Shown here: positions 1 through 9,052 of the stretch, piece by piece
How positions within the stretch are numbered: position 1 is the stretch's first letter
Layout of the letters: every line of letters starts with the position of its first letter
Assembly (NCBI RefSeq): GCF_002101675.1
Contig: NZ_LQOY01000227.1
Span: forward strand, 19,738-83,737
Length of the DNA stretch: 64,000 nucleotides
DNA from: Mycobacterium gordonae
Lineage (GTDB): Bacteria > Actinomycetota > Actinomycetes > Mycobacteriales > Mycobacteriaceae
Reading direction: 5' to 3'
Program-made: the position numbers and the translations under genes
Notes under the pieces: generated by a model
Told to the model about the DNA's origin: nothing
The model's input: the letters and a program-made list of their open reading frames with translations, nothing else
Database searches by the model: none

Positions 1-1196
1 TCGTCGAAAACCACCCGGATCTCCCGGCGGGCCAGGTTGGCGCCCAGACAGAAGTGCGCGCCGCCACCGCCGAACCCGACGTGCGGATTCGGGTTGCGTG
101 CCACGTCGAAGCGCCACGGGTCGGCGAACTTCGACTCATCCCGGTTGGCCGAGCAGTACCACAGCGAAACCTTATCGCCCTCAGCCATTTTGGTGCCACT
201 GAGCTCGAAGTCCCGGGTCAGGGTGCGGCGCATGTACACCACCGGTGAGGCCCACCGCACGATCTCCTCGGTCGCCGTGTGCGCCAGTCCGTCGTAGTCG
301 GCCCACCACCGGTCCCGTTCTTCGGGATAGCGGGACAGTGCGAGCACCCCGTGGCTGATCGCGTTGCGGGTGGTCTCGTTGCCGGCCACCACCAGCAGGA
401 TGAAGAACGTCGCGATCTCCGACGACGACAGCCGCTCGCCGTTCACCTCGGCTTCCACCAGGGCGGTGGTCAGGTCGTCGTGGTGGTTGACCCGGCGGTC
501 CTCGGCCAACGCCGTGGCGTACGCACCGATGTCCATCGAAACCTGCAGGAACTCGCCGAAATCGGTGGCCAAATCCGGGTCGCCGAAGCCGAGAATCACA
601 TTCGTCCAATGGAATATCTTCTGATGGTCGTCCTCGGGGATGCCCATCATGTCGCAGATGATCTGCAAGGGCAGCGGCCCGGCGATCTCACTGACCAGAT
701 CGGCCCGGCGGTCGGGATGGTTGGCCATCATGGACGTCACCAGCTGATGAGCGCGATCCCGCACCGACGCTTCGATGCGGGCCACCACTTTCGGGGTGAA
801 GGCCCGGCTGACGATGGAGCGCAGCCGCTGGTGACGGGGATCGTCCATCACGATCATCGAACCGAAGTACTCGGCCAACTCCGGCGTCTGATCATTGATG
901 GTGATGTTGGGGCTGGAGCTGAACAGCTCCGGGTGGCGGCTGGCGAAGAACACGTCGTCCAGCCGGGTCAGCGCCCAGTGCCCGTTGCCGGCGGTGAACC
1001 CTTCGAGTTCGATCGCCGGCCAGAACGAGATGGGCGCCTCGCGGCGCAAGGTGGCAAACGCGCCGTCGCGGTAGTCGTCGTCGAGCGCCCAGAAATCCAG
1101 CGAGCCCAGCGCGATGTCGGCCAGCGGGATCTCTGGTGGCGGCGTCCCATTCACCCGGGGCCTGAGGCCCGAGTCCGCGTCAGTTTTGAGGTCCAT
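1..1196 (-). CDS. cyp124: Cytochrome P450 CYP124, C-terminus cut by window edge
   Basis: The reading frame runs off the left edge of the window, so the last residues are missing; about 398 codons are present. The start is the ATG at 1196 (MDLKTDADSG), 8 bases after an AGGAGG-like site. The protein has the P450 signatures: a haem-binding loop FCLGANLARRE near positions 30-65, the I-helix stretch VAGNETTRNAI near 365-400 and an ExxR helix. The N-terminus (VNGTPPPEIPLADI, GSLDFWAL) matches what I remember of M. tuberculosis CYP124 (Rv2266), a 428-residue omega-hydroxylase of methyl-branched lipids and of the cholesterol side chain. The family assignment is strong; the substrate is carried over from the orthologue. 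Confidence 0.93.
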   Translation of the reverse strand, partial: MDLKTDADSGLRPRVNGTPPPEIPLADIALGSLDFWALDDDYRDGAFATLRREAPISFWPAIELEGFTAGNGHWALTRLDDVFFASRHPELFSSSPNITINDQTPELAEYFGSMIVMDDPRHQRLRSIVSRAFTPKVVARIEASVRDRAHQLVTSMMANHPDRRADLVSEIAGPLPLQIICDMMGIPEDDHQKIFHWTNVILGFGDPDLATDFGEFLQVSMDIGAYATALAEDRRVNHHDDLTTALVEAEVNGERLSSSEIATFFILLVVAGNETTRNAISHGVLALSRYPEERDRWWADYDGLAHTATEEIVRWASPVVYMRRTLTRDFELSGTKMAEGDKVSLWYCSANRDESKFADPWRFDVARNPNPHVGFGGGGAHFCLGANLARREIRVVFD

Positions 1197-1252
1197 GCAT
1201 CCTCCTTTACCTCCTCACCGTTGAGGAGGTGCCACCGGCGAGCCTAGACCGC

Positions 1253-1609
1253 TCAGTGCGAGCACATGGCGTGTCCGGGAGTCCCGGTGGAATGCGCGTC
1301 GTTGACCACGTTGCCGTCCACCACGATCTTGCAGGCGATGGTGCCCTGCCCCTGCGCGCTCAACACGAAGACCTGACCGCCGAAACCCTGGAAGTCCGTC
1401 GACCATGGCAGCGGCACATTCACCGCACGCTGCTGACCGGACTGAGTCTGATACGAGATGTATTCGGCCATCCCGGTGCCACTGACCTCGTAGTGAACCT
1501 GGGGGAATGCGCCCGGTGGTTTGAACGGGTCCGCGTGCGCCACACCATAGGTGGCGCCGAAGGCGGTGCCGGTGGCAATCAGGATCGAAGCTAAGCGACG
1601 ACTGGTCAT
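1253..1609 (-). CDS. Secreted MmpS-like small protein
   Basis: A 118-residue protein begins with a basic N-terminus, a hydrophobic stretch and a likely signal peptidase site after AHA (about residue 26). The mature part resembles the extracellular domain of mycobacterial MmpS proteins: VHYEVSGTGMAEYISYQTQSG, a central LPWS, and a closing part with a Cys pair (IACKIVVDG, AMCSH). MmpS proteins partner MmpL lipid exporters, but they normally have an N-terminal anchor and lie beside an mmpL gene. Neither is seen here, so this is best called an exported MmpS-like domain protein of unknown role. It lies 56 bp upstream of cyp124 on the same strand and could be cotranscribed with it. Confidence 0.75.
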   Translation of the reverse strand: MTSRRLASILIATGTAFGATYGVAHADPFKPPGAFPQVHYEVSGTGMAEYISYQTQSGQQRAVNVPLPWSTDFQGFGGQVFVLSAQGQGTIACKIVVDGNVVNDAHSTGTPGHAMCSH

Positions 1610-1750
1610 GGTTGTTCATCGTGTCATCACCCGCGGCGCCACACCAGAGTTTCGCCCGCTTTACCGGCGCAGCGACCGGCGGTCCGATGGTAGATGTCGC
1701 TTCGCCGCCCGCTTAGGGTGAAGCGGATAACCGAAAGAGGTGACTGGTCG

Positions 1751-2836
1751 ATGACGCAGAGTGGCGTTAAGCGGGTGGTGGTGTGGGGCACCGGTTTTGT
1801 GGGCCGGATGGTGATCACCGAGATCGTCAAGCATCCACTGTTCGAGTTGGTGGGTGTCGGCGTCAGCAACCCGGACAAGGTGGGCCGCGACGTCGGCGAC
1901 ATCTGCGGACTCGACGAACCGGTCGGCGTCACCGCCACCAACGACGTCGACGCCCTGATCGCCCTCGAACCCGACGCGCTGGTGCACTACGGCCCGACGG
2001 CCATGCACGCCAAGGACAACATCTCACTGATCACCCGCTTCCTGCGGGCCGGCATCGACGTGTGCTCGACGGCGATGACGCCGTGGATCTGGCCGACCAT
2101 GCCGCAGAATCCGCCGAACTGGATCACCCCCATCACCCAGGCGTGCGAGCTGGGGGAGTCCTCCTGCTTCACCACGGGTATCGACCCCGGCTTCGCCAAC
2201 GACCTGTTTCCGATGACCCTGATGGGGCTGTGCTCGGAGGTTCGCAAAGTTCGGGCCTCAGAACTGCTGGACTACACCAACTACGAGGGCGACTACGAGC
2301 GGGAGATGGGCATCGGGCGCGAACCTGAGTTCAGCCCGATGCTGGAAAACCGCGACGTGCTGATCTTCGCGTGGGGCGCCACCGTCCCGATGATCGCCCA
2401 TGCCGCCGGCGTCATGCTCGACGAGATGACCACCACCTGGGACAAGTGGGTGACCCCCACCGACCGCAAATCCGCCAAGGGCCTCATCAAGGCGGGCAAC
2501 GTCGCCGCCGTCCGGTTCACCATCAACGGCCTCTACAAAGGGGAGACGCGCATCCAGCTCGAGCACGTCAACCGCATCGGGCTCGACGCCGCCCCGGACT
2601 GGCCGACCGGCCACGACAACGACGTGTACCGGGTGGATATCGAAGGCACGCCCAGCATCTTCCAGGAAACCGCGTTCCGCTTCACCGACGGCTCGGGCCG
2701 CGACGCCGCGGCCGCCGGATGCCTGGCGACCGGCATGCGGGCGCTCAACGCCGTCCCGGCGGTCAACGAGCTCTCCCCGGGCTGGGTGACCGCGCTGGAT
2801 CTGCCACTCATTCCGGGTGCGGGTACGATCCGCTGA
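1751..2836 (+). CDS. NAD(P)-binding dihydrodipicolinate reductase-like dehydrogenase
   Basis: The 361-residue protein has an N-terminal Rossmann fold with VVWGTGFVGR at about residues 9-18, typical of the dihydrodipicolinate reductase N-terminal domain and of 2,4-diaminopentanoate dehydrogenase-like proteins common in mycobacteria. The ATG at 1751 (MTQSGVKRV) is preferred over the in-frame upstream start at 1694 because GAAAGAGG lies about 10 bases before it and the homology starts directly after it. It is divergent from the MmpS-like gene and followed 64 bp later by the Hsp70-like gene on the same strand. The substrate cannot be deduced from sequence; an amine or amino acid dehydrogenase role is only a family-level guess. 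Confidence 0.8.
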   Translation: MTQSGVKRVVVWGTGFVGRMVITEIVKHPLFELVGVGVSNPDKVGRDVGDICGLDEPVGVTATNDVDALIALEPDALVHYGPTAMHAKDNISLITRFLRAGIDVCSTAMTPWIWPTMPQNPPNWITPITQACELGESSCFTTGIDPGFANDLFPMTLMGLCSEVRKVRASELLDYTNYEGDYEREMGIGREPEFSPMLENRDVLIFAWGATVPMIAHAAGVMLDEMTTTWDKWVTPTDRKSAKGLIKAGNVAAVRFTINGLYKGETRIQLEHVNRIGLDAAPDWPTGHDNDVYRVDIEGTPSIFQETAFRFTDGSGRDAAAAGCLATGMRALNAVPAVNELSPGWVTALDLPLIPGAGTIR

Positions 2837-2900
2837 CCAGCACTCATACAGTTCGTATAGGTTTTATCCATGAGTCGGGGGGACACGGGGATGAGGCCAG

Positions 2901-4763
2901 ATGGCAGATGGAGCTAGGCCCGCACTGGGCCTGTCGATCGGTGCCACGAACCTGGCCGCGGTCACGCCCGATCACGCGATCACCCGCAAACCCGTCCTGA
3001 CCCTCTACCGGCAGCGCCCGCCGGAGGTCGGGGTGCCGTCGGAGAATCCCAGGCTGGACGAACCCGGTCTGGTGATCACCGACTTCGTGGACCGGGTGGG
3101 CGACCGGGTCGGCATCGTGGCGGCCGACGGTTCCGTGCACCGCAGCGAAGCGCTGGTTGCCGACGGGTTGCGGGCGCTGGCCTACGCGGCAACCGGCGGG
3201 CGCGCCCTGCCCGACAATGTCGCGGTGACGTATCCGGCGCACTGGGCGCCGGCCGCGGTCGACGCGCTGGGCGGTGCGGTGAGCCGGGTGTCCGAGTGGT
3301 CGCACCAAGCCACGCCGGTGACGTTGATCCCGGATGCCGCGGCCGCCGTGTTCGCGGTGCGGGCCAATCCGGGCATACCGGCCCGGGGGAACGTCGCGGT
3401 GTGCGATTTCGGTGGCAGCGGAACCAGCATCACCCTGGTCGACGCCAGCGCCGACTACCAGCCGCTAGGCCCGACCGTCCGTCACCACGACTTCTCCGGC
3501 GACCTGGTCGACCAGTCGCTGCTGAGCTACGTCATGTCCGAGATGCCCGGCACCGGTTCGTTCGACCCGTCCGCCACCGCGGCGATCGGGTCGCTGAACC
3601 GCTTGCGGGCTGCCTGCCGCACAGCCAAGGAGCGGCTTTCGGCCACGACGGTGACCACACTCTCCGAGGCGGTGCCGGGGCTGCGCGGGGAGATCCGGCT
3701 GACCCGCAACGAACTCGAGGAGACGATCCGCGGCTCGCTCGACGGCGTGGTCGGTGTGCTCGAGGAATCCCTGCGCCGCAACGCATCCGGGTTGGTCGCC
3801 ATCGTCACGGTCGGCGGCGGCGCCAACATCCCGGCGGTGACGACGTCGCTGTCCGGCCGGTTCGGGGTGCCGGTGATCACCACGCCGCGTCCGCAACTGA
3901 CCGCCGCCATCGGCGGCGCGCTGCGCGCCGCACGGGGCCCTGGTGATACCAGCGCGACGACGCTGACTCCGGCCGCGTCGCCGCCGGTGGCTCCGCCGGC
4001 GCCGGAGCCGTCCGCGGAGGAGTACCAGGATGTGCCCGCCGCCGCTCCGGTGTCGGCGATGCAGCCCGCGCTCGCGTGGTCGGAAGCACAGGACGAATCG
4101 CGCCTGATGCCGGCGCTTGCGTCTGACTCGGGTTCGGCTTCGGGTTCGGGTTCGGGCTACACGGCCGCCCGGCCGCAGATGAAGTTCGAGCGCGAAGAAC
4201 GCCCGGAACCCGAGCCGAAGGCTTCGCCGATTCCCTGGTACCGCCTGCCGGCGGTGATCATCATCAGCACGGTCGTCGCGGTGTTGCTGGTCGGCACCGC
4301 GGTGGCGATCGGGTTGACGTCGCACGGGAAGGGAAGCAAATCGCCGGGAGTCAACACGACCCCTCGTAGCTCCGCGCCGCCGCCTGCGACTACTAGCGAG
4401 AGCCCCAGTCCCGAGCCGCCGCCGGCATCGACGCCCGAACCCGCACCGACGACCCAGGCGCCGGCACCGCGCCCGCAGACCCAGGCGCCGGCGCCGGTGC
4501 AGACCACGCAGGCGCCGCCGCCGACGACCGAGGCGCCCGCACCCGCGACCACCACGGTGCCGCCGGCGACGACGACGCAGCCTCCGGTGACCACGGCGCC
4601 GCCGGTGCCGCAGGTACCGCAATTGCCGGGACCGGCCAACCCGAACCCGCCTGCGCCGCCACCGATTCCGCAGATACCGCAGATCCCGGGCCTACCGCAG
4701 CTGCCGGGGATAGCGAATGTGCCTGCGGTTCCTGCGGTTCCGGGCAGGCTGCAGGCCGGCTGA
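2901..4763 (+). CDS. Hsp70/actin-like ATPase domain membrane protein with Pro-rich outer tail (Rv2264c-like)
   Basis: This 620-residue protein starts with an ASKHA nucleotide-binding fold. It has LGLSIGATNLAAV near residue 10, a phosphate-2 type loop VCDFGGSGTS near residue 167 and an adenosine loop TVGGGANIP near residue 298. A low-complexity Ser/Gly/Ala-rich linker follows, then one membrane segment at about residues 447-467 (AVIIISTVVAVLLVGTAVAIG). A C-terminal tail of about 140 residues, made of Pro/Thr/Ala repeats and PQIPQ/LPQLPG units, is presumably outside the membrane. The layout and N-terminus match M. tuberculosis Rv2264c. Its function is not established; a chaperone-like cytoplasmic domain coupled to an envelope-spanning tail is what the sequence shows. 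Confidence 0.88.
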   Translation: MADGARPALGLSIGATNLAAVTPDHAITRKPVLTLYRQRPPEVGVPSENPRLDEPGLVITDFVDRVGDRVGIVAADGSVHRSEALVADGLRALAYAATGGRALPDNVAVTYPAHWAPAAVDALGGAVSRVSEWSHQATPVTLIPDAAAAVFAVRANPGIPARGNVAVCDFGGSGTSITLVDASADYQPLGPTVRHHDFSGDLVDQSLLSYVMSEMPGTGSFDPSATAAIGSLNRLRAACRTAKERLSATTVTTLSEAVPGLRGEIRLTRNELEETIRGSLDGVVGVLEESLRRNASGLVAIVTVGGGANIPAVTTSLSGRFGVPVITTPRPQLTAAIGGALRAARGPGDTSATTLTPAASPPVAPPAPEPSAEEYQDVPAAAPVSAMQPALAWSEAQDESRLMPALASDSGSASGSGSGYTAARPQMKFEREERPEPEPKASPIPWYRLPAVIIISTVVAVLLVGTAVAIGLTSHGKGSKSPGVNTTPRSSAPPPATTSESPSPEPPPASTPEPAPTTQAPAPRPQTQAPAPVQTTQAPPPTTEAPAPATTTVPPATTTQPPVTTAPPVPQVPQLPGPANPNPPAPPPIPQIPQIPGLPQLPGIANVPAVPAVPGRLQAG

Positions 4764-4770
4764 ATCCGGT

Positions 4771-5370
4771 TTACCTGCCGGCCTTTTCGCGGTCCTCGCG
4801 GTCCTGCTTGGTCGCCTCCAGGATCTGCTCGTTGAACTCTTTGTCTTTGTCGAGGTTGTCTTTGACGCGTTGTTCGGCTTCTTCGTTGAGTTCCTCGACC
4901 GACTTGTGCTCATCCTCGGCCGTCTCGTCGGCCGCGGCGGCGCGCTCACTTTCGGCGGTGTTCTTGGCCCGGCTGCCTTCGTCGTCGTCCGCGGAGTCGT
5001 TCGCAGCGGACTCATCCGAGTCGTCCGGCTTCTTGGTGGCCTCCGAGCCCTCAGACTTGGCCTTGGCGGCCGGTGAATCTTCGTCGTCGGCGTACCTGGG
5101 GTTGCCGTCGTCGTCGAGCCATTCGTTGACAGCGGTGCCGGTGATGGTTTTGCCGGAACCGGGCATCACCAGCGTGGGCTTGTCCTCGTAGGCCGTCATC
5201 ATCTCTTTGGCCTTTTCTTTGGCCCCTTCGTCCGGTTCGGGCTTCTCGCTCGCCTGCTGGACGCCGTTGGTGTTTTCGTCGGTCTTTTCGTCGGCCTGGG
5301 CAGTACTCACGGCACCGTCGTCGGTCTTGCTGGCGTCCTGACCAGCCGATTCGTCCTCGTGCGCGGTCAT
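4771..5370 (-). CDS. Acidic low-complexity hypothetical protein
   Basis: The 199-residue product from the ATG at 5370 (MTAHEDESAG) is dominated by Asp, Glu, Lys, Ala and Ser and is predicted to be disordered. A short ordered-looking piece near residues 70-95 (LVMPGSGKTITGTAVNEWLDD) is followed by a helical, charged C-terminus that may form a coiled coil. I see no catalytic motif. The P-G-S-G-K-T string resembles a P-loop by chance, but no nucleotide-binding fold surrounds it. The gene converges with the Hsp70-like gene, 7 bp away. An in-frame upstream start at 5427 exists but adds residues without conserved character. I cannot name a function. Confidence 0.6.
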   Translation of the reverse strand: MTAHEDESAGQDASKTDDGAVSTAQADEKTDENTNGVQQASEKPEPDEGAKEKAKEMMTAYEDKPTLVMPGSGKTITGTAVNEWLDDDGNPRYADDEDSPAAKAKSEGSEATKKPDDSDESAANDSADDDEGSRAKNTAESERAAAADETAEDEHKSVEELNEEAEQRVKDNLDKDKEFNEQILEATKQDREDREKAGR

Positions 5371-5451
5371 ACCTGTGGCCCCCTTATGGAGTTGCTCTGC
5401 GACCCGACCCAGAGTGAGGGTTACCACATCGACGTCGCGCCGAAACTCCCG

Positions 5452-6510
5452 TTACACCGATTCCCGCTTGGCCAGCACCAGCGACGCGAGCGGAATCCGC
5501 ATCGGTTCGGGTGCTTGGGCCAGGCGCTCGGCGACACCGGCCTCGAGTCGCTGCACAAAGTCCTCGCCGCGCGGGTCGTCGAACCCGCCGCTCAAGCCTG
5601 CCCGCAGCGTCGGAAATAACGCGGCCCGGGCAAAAGCGGCCCACTGCGCGCCGAAAGCCTCTGCGTCGGAATCACTTTGGAACCGGGCCCAGAAGCGGTC
5701 CTCGGCGTTGAACATCTCAAGATGCTCGATCGTCAGGCCCTCGAACCACCCGCGCGGCGCGAACGGGGCGCGGAAGTCCTTCTCGGTGCGGGCTACCACG
5801 GGAATCACCATGCGCCGCAGCTCCTCCCTGCGCACCATGCCGTGTTCGGTAAGTTCTTGCAGCGTCGCCATCAGGGCCTCGTTCAGCGGGCGGTAGCCGA
5901 ACTCGCCGTCTTCATCCAGGGCCATGGTGAGCACCACCAACCTGCCCCCGGGACACAATTCGCGCCCCCGGAAGGCGACGAAGTCGTTCCAGTCCAGCGC
6001 CGACTGGTGCTCGTAGGCGCGCCGGGCCTCGGTGCTGCTGCTGAACGCGATCTGGACATGGTCGGCGACTTCCGGCGCGCCTTCGGGAATCCGGCTCAGC
6101 CATTGGACCGCCCACGACGACCACCCGAGATTGACCGTGCCGGTCGGCAGAATCTGCTGGTAGAAGGATCGGCCGATCGCGGAGGTGAAGCTGGCCGCGT
6201 CGTTGTTCAGGTAGCTGTCGGGGTCGTCGGACAACGTGTGGAACAGGGCGGTGAAGTCGTTGCCGGGCACATCGGTGTGCGCCACCAGGATCGCGTGGTC
6301 GTGGCGGGTGCGGGCCCGCAACGCCTCGACCGCGGTGGCCATCGGCTTCAGCGAATTGTGGCCGGTGGCCGCGCCGTAGTCGGCGATGACGACCGGCTGT
6401 GGGGGCTGGGGCAGCGGCACCTGCCTTGCCGCCTGCTCGAACAGTGCGACGGCCGGCAGCAGTCCGGCCGCCTGCAGACGCGACGACTGGCTGTACGTCG
6501 CCGAATCCAT
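5452..6510 (-). CDS. SABATH-like SAM-dependent carboxyl methyltransferase
   Basis: The protein of about 352 residues has the look of the SABATH family, better known from plants (salicylate and jasmonate methyltransferases). It has an N-terminal MDSATYSQSSRLQ like the SAM-gating segment, then VIADYGAATGHNS as SAM motif I, a TDVPGNDF segment, and TVNLGWSSWAVQWLS, equivalent to the family's substrate-pocket motif with its Trp. The open frame extends to 6690, but that part overlaps the SDR gene in another frame. I chose the ATG at 6510; a GTG at 6528 is an alternative. The gene sits 70 bp behind the SDR on the same strand, so the two may form an operon. The methyl acceptor is unknown. Confidence 0.7.
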   Translation of the reverse strand: MDSATYSQSSRLQAAGLLPAVALFEQAARQVPLPQPPQPVVIADYGAATGHNSLKPMATAVEALRARTRHDHAILVAHTDVPGNDFTALFHTLSDDPDSYLNNDAASFTSAIGRSFYQQILPTGTVNLGWSSWAVQWLSRIPEGAPEVADHVQIAFSSSTEARRAYEHQSALDWNDFVAFRGRELCPGGRLVVLTMALDEDGEFGYRPLNEALMATLQELTEHGMVRREELRRMVIPVVARTEKDFRAPFAPRGWFEGLTIEHLEMFNAEDRFWARFQSDSDAEAFGAQWAAFARAALFPTLRAGLSGGFDDPRGEDFVQRLEAGVAERLAQAPEPMRIPLASLVLAKRESV

Positions 6511-6580
6511 CGGTTCCGGCCGAACCACGACGCTTGATTCGGGCAGGCGGATCTTGGGCTGCGGCTCAGTCGGCTTCGGC

Positions 6581-7534
6581 TCAGTTCGGCGCGGGGTAGC
6601 TGACACCGGTGAGCCTTTCGGAGATTTCCCAAAGTCGTTTGCAGTCTTCGGCACTAGTGGCTCGCTTCGGCACCTTCGCCTCTTTGACACCGCCGCCGGC
6701 GGCCTCGGCGAATCCGCGCGGGCCGTAGAACGCGCCGCCCTCGGCGCCCGGGGTGACGGCCGCGTAGAGCGCCGGCAGGATGCCTTCGTCGATCTCCTGC
6801 CACAGGAACGGGGCGTACTTCCACGACGTCGTGTACAGCCGCTGCATCAGTGCCGGTTTGTCCCGGCCGTGCGATGGTCCGCTGATCTGCAGGTTGGTCT
6901 TGGTGAGCCCAGGGTGGGCCGCATTCGACACGATGTTCCAGCCGCCCTGGCGGCTGCGCCGGTCCAGTTCGCGGGCGAACATCAGCGTCGCCAACTTCGA
7001 CTGTCCGTAGGCCGCCATCGAGGCGTAGGACTTCTCGAACTGCAGGTCGTCGAAATGGATACGACCGCGTCGGGCCGCGATACTGCTCAGTGACACCACG
7101 CGAGGGGACTGAGCGCCGCGCAGCAGCGGCAACACGTGCGCGGTGAGGGCGAAATGGCCGAGATGGTTGCTGCCGAACTGCAATTCGAAGCCGTCGGCGG
7201 TGGTGTCGCGCTCGGGCGGAGTCATGACACCGGCATTGTTGATCAGGATGTCAATAGGGCGGCCGTCGGCATTGAGTTGTGCGCCCAAGGTCTTGACGGA
7301 GGCCAGCGACGACAGGTCCAGCGGCTTGATGGTCAGGCGGGCGTCGGGCACCGATTTGCGGATCTCCGCGATGGCGGCCTCGCCCTTGTTCTGGTTGCGG
7401 ATGGCCATCACGACATCAGCGCCGCCCGCTGCCAGGCGCTTGGCCAGACCGAAACCCAGGCCGCTGTTGGATCCGGTGACGACCGCCAGCTTGCCGGACA
7501 GATCGGGCACCGTGGCGACAAGATCATTGGCCAT
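6581..7534 (-). CDS. Short-chain dehydrogenase/reductase (Rv2263-like)
   Basis: A 317-residue SDR starting at the ATG at 7534 (MANDLVATVP), which follows a clear GGAGAAGGAG ribosome binding site. The cofactor loop TGSNSGLG lies near residue 20, NNAG near residue 95 and the catalytic YGQSK near residue 170, preceded by a serine in SLSSIAARRG. The length and the WEISERLTG C-terminus are typical of mycobacterial retinol dehydrogenase-like SDRs. It matches the position of Rv2263 in the M. tuberculosis gene order. It is divergent from the SHOCT-domain gene across 81 bp. It uses NAD(P)H; the substrate is unknown. Confidence 0.9.
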   Translation of the reverse strand: MANDLVATVPDLSGKLAVVTGSNSGLGFGLAKRLAAGGADVVMAIRNQNKGEAAIAEIRKSVPDARLTIKPLDLSSLASVKTLGAQLNADGRPIDILINNAGVMTPPERDTTADGFELQFGSNHLGHFALTAHVLPLLRGAQSPRVVSLSSIAARRGRIHFDDLQFEKSYASMAAYGQSKLATLMFARELDRRSRQGGWNIVSNAAHPGLTKTNLQISGPSHGRDKPALMQRLYTTSWKYAPFLWQEIDEGILPALYAAVTPGAEGGAFYGPRGFAEAAGGGVKEAKVPKRATSAEDCKRLWEISERLTGVSYPAPN

Positions 7535-7615
7535 GTGAAGACTCCTTCTCCGGTTGCGTCGTCTGCGGTCGCAAACAGTGTCCCCTGTCGCTGCGGCGCG
7601 TGACACACTGCCTGG

Positions 7616-8332
7616 ATGAATAGCAGACGGGTCGCCAAGATCTCGTTGATCCTGGCGATTGTGACGCTGGTTGTGGCGGTGGCCGGCTTCATCACCACGT
7701 TGGTGCTCAATGTGTTCTTCCTCGACGACTACGACGCCTACGGTGAGGTGCCCATACCGGGGAGCGGCAGTGTGCACCTGCCTGCCGGACAGGCCACCGT
7801 CAGCCTGCACACGCTGGTCATCGGGGGTACCGACGGCGGCCTACCGGTGCCCCCGCTGCGCATCTCGATCACCCCGCCCGACGGTGTGGCGCAGCCGGAG
7901 GTCACCGAAAGCATCGGCACCACAACGACAGTCAACAACGACGCGCATATCCGGGTGTGGAACGTCCAGGTGCCGGCAGACGGCACCTACAACGTCGTGA
8001 CCGACGGTCAGGTCAACGGCTACATCAACCCGCGACTGGCGTTCGGGCATCAGAGTTCGTACGGCTACCTGGTCTGGGTGTTCGTGGCGCTGTTTGTCGT
8101 GGGGCTGGTCGACCTGACGCTGTCGATCATGTGGCTGGGGCGGGTGGCGCGCCGGCCGGTGCCCTCTGTGGGGGGCGCGGTTTCTTTCGCCGCGCCCGCG
8201 GTGGCCTACGAGCCGACCGGTGAGGGCGTGCGGGTGGAGCGGCTCAAAACGCTTGCTTCGCTGCGGGATTCGGGCGCTTTGACGGAAGAGGAGTTTCAGG
8301 AGGAGAAACGGCGGATCCTCTACGAGCAGTAG
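7616..8332 (+). CDS. Two-pass membrane protein with C-terminal SHOCT domain
   Basis: The 238-residue protein has one membrane segment near residues 10-35 (ISLILAIVTLVVAVAGFITTLVL), an extracytoplasmic part rich in beta-forming residues, and a second segment near residues 145-170 (YLVWVFVALFVVGLVDLTLS). The C-terminal 30 residues (LKTLASLRDSGALTEEEFQ...KRRIL) are a textbook SHOCT motif, a short helical tail found on many bacterial membrane proteins and thought to mediate oligomerisation. The ATG at 7616 is the only sensible start. It has no operon partner: it diverges from the SDR and converges with the metallo-hydrolase. Its role is unknown. Confidence 0.8.
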   Translation: MNSRRVAKISLILAIVTLVVAVAGFITTLVLNVFFLDDYDAYGEVPIPGSGSVHLPAGQATVSLHTLVIGGTDGGLPVPPLRISITPPDGVAQPEVTESIGTTTTVNNDAHIRVWNVQVPADGTYNVVTDGQVNGYINPRLAFGHQSSYGYLVWVFVALFVVGLVDLTLSIMWLGRVARRPVPSVGGAVSFAAPAVAYEPTGEGVRVERLKTLASLRDSGALTEEEFQEEKRRILYEQ

Positions 8333-8428
8333 CCCCGGCTGCGTTGCCTCCCGGTGGGCCGAGCGCCCGCGTGTTGCCACCGACACGCCGCTGCGGGTGA
8401 CATTTTGCGGTCGCTCGCGGCACCGAGC

Positions 8429-9052
8429 TTAGTGCCCGCGGGCGACCCACTCCTCGTAGTGCACGATCTCGTCGCCGATGGTGGTGCTGTCCCCGTGGCC
8501 GGTGTGCACGACGGTATCCCCGGGCAGCTTGCCCAGGCGCTCGGAGATCGACTGCAGGATCGTCGGGAAATCCGAATACGAACGGCCAGTGGCCCCCGGC
8601 CCGCCGGAGAACAGCGTGTCACCGCTGAACACCACGCCCAGGTCATGGACGTACCAGCACACCGATCCGGGGGAGTGCCCCGGGGTGTGGATGGCCCGCA
8701 ACTCGGTACCGCCCACCTTCAGCGCCTCACCTTCGGAAATGGGCCGAAAGTCACTGTCCGGGTGCGTCATTCGCCACAACACCTCATCGGCGGGATGCAG
8801 CAGCACCGGCGCGTCGAGCGCCTCACCGAGCTCAGGTGCCACCGTCACGTGGTCGTTGTGTCCGTGCGTGCACACCACCGCAACCACATGACGCCCGTCG
8901 ACGGCCTCGATGATCGGCGCCGCGTCGTGGGCCGCGTCGAACACCACGACGTTGGAGTTGTCGCCGACCAGCCAGATGTTGTTGTCGACTTCCCAACTGC
9001 CGCCGTCGAGTTCGAAGGTGCCGTGAGTGACCAGCCGGTCGATGACCACCAT
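8429..9052 (-). CDS. Metallo-beta-lactamase fold hydrolase (Rv2260-like)
   Basis: The 207-residue protein has the zinc-binding CTHGHNDHV motif near residue 62, further ligands at HTPGHSPGS near residue 128 and the metal-bridging Asp in FSGDTLF near residue 150. This resembles glyoxalase II-like hydrolases. Its start codon overlaps the last base of the mscR stop codon (TAATG at 9052), so translation is probably coupled. In M. tuberculosis the same pair is mscR-Rv2260. The pairing suggests hydrolysis of a mycothiol thioester or similar product formed by MscR, but that is inference from gene order. Confidence 0.9.
   Translation of the reverse strand: MVVIDRLVTHGTFELDGGSWEVDNNIWLVGDNSNVVVFDAAHDAAPIIEAVDGRHVVAVVCTHGHNDHVTVAPELGEALDAPVLLHPADEVLWRMTHPDSDFRPISEGEALKVGGTELRAIHTPGHSPGSVCWYVHDLGVVFSGDTLFSGGPGATGRSYSDFPTILQSISERLGKLPGDTVVHTGHGDSTTIGDEIVHYEEWVARGH

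Noticed and set aside
5140..5160. P-loop in the acidic protein
   Set aside because: The GSGKT string lacks a surrounding nucleotide-binding fold and lies in low-complexity sequence.
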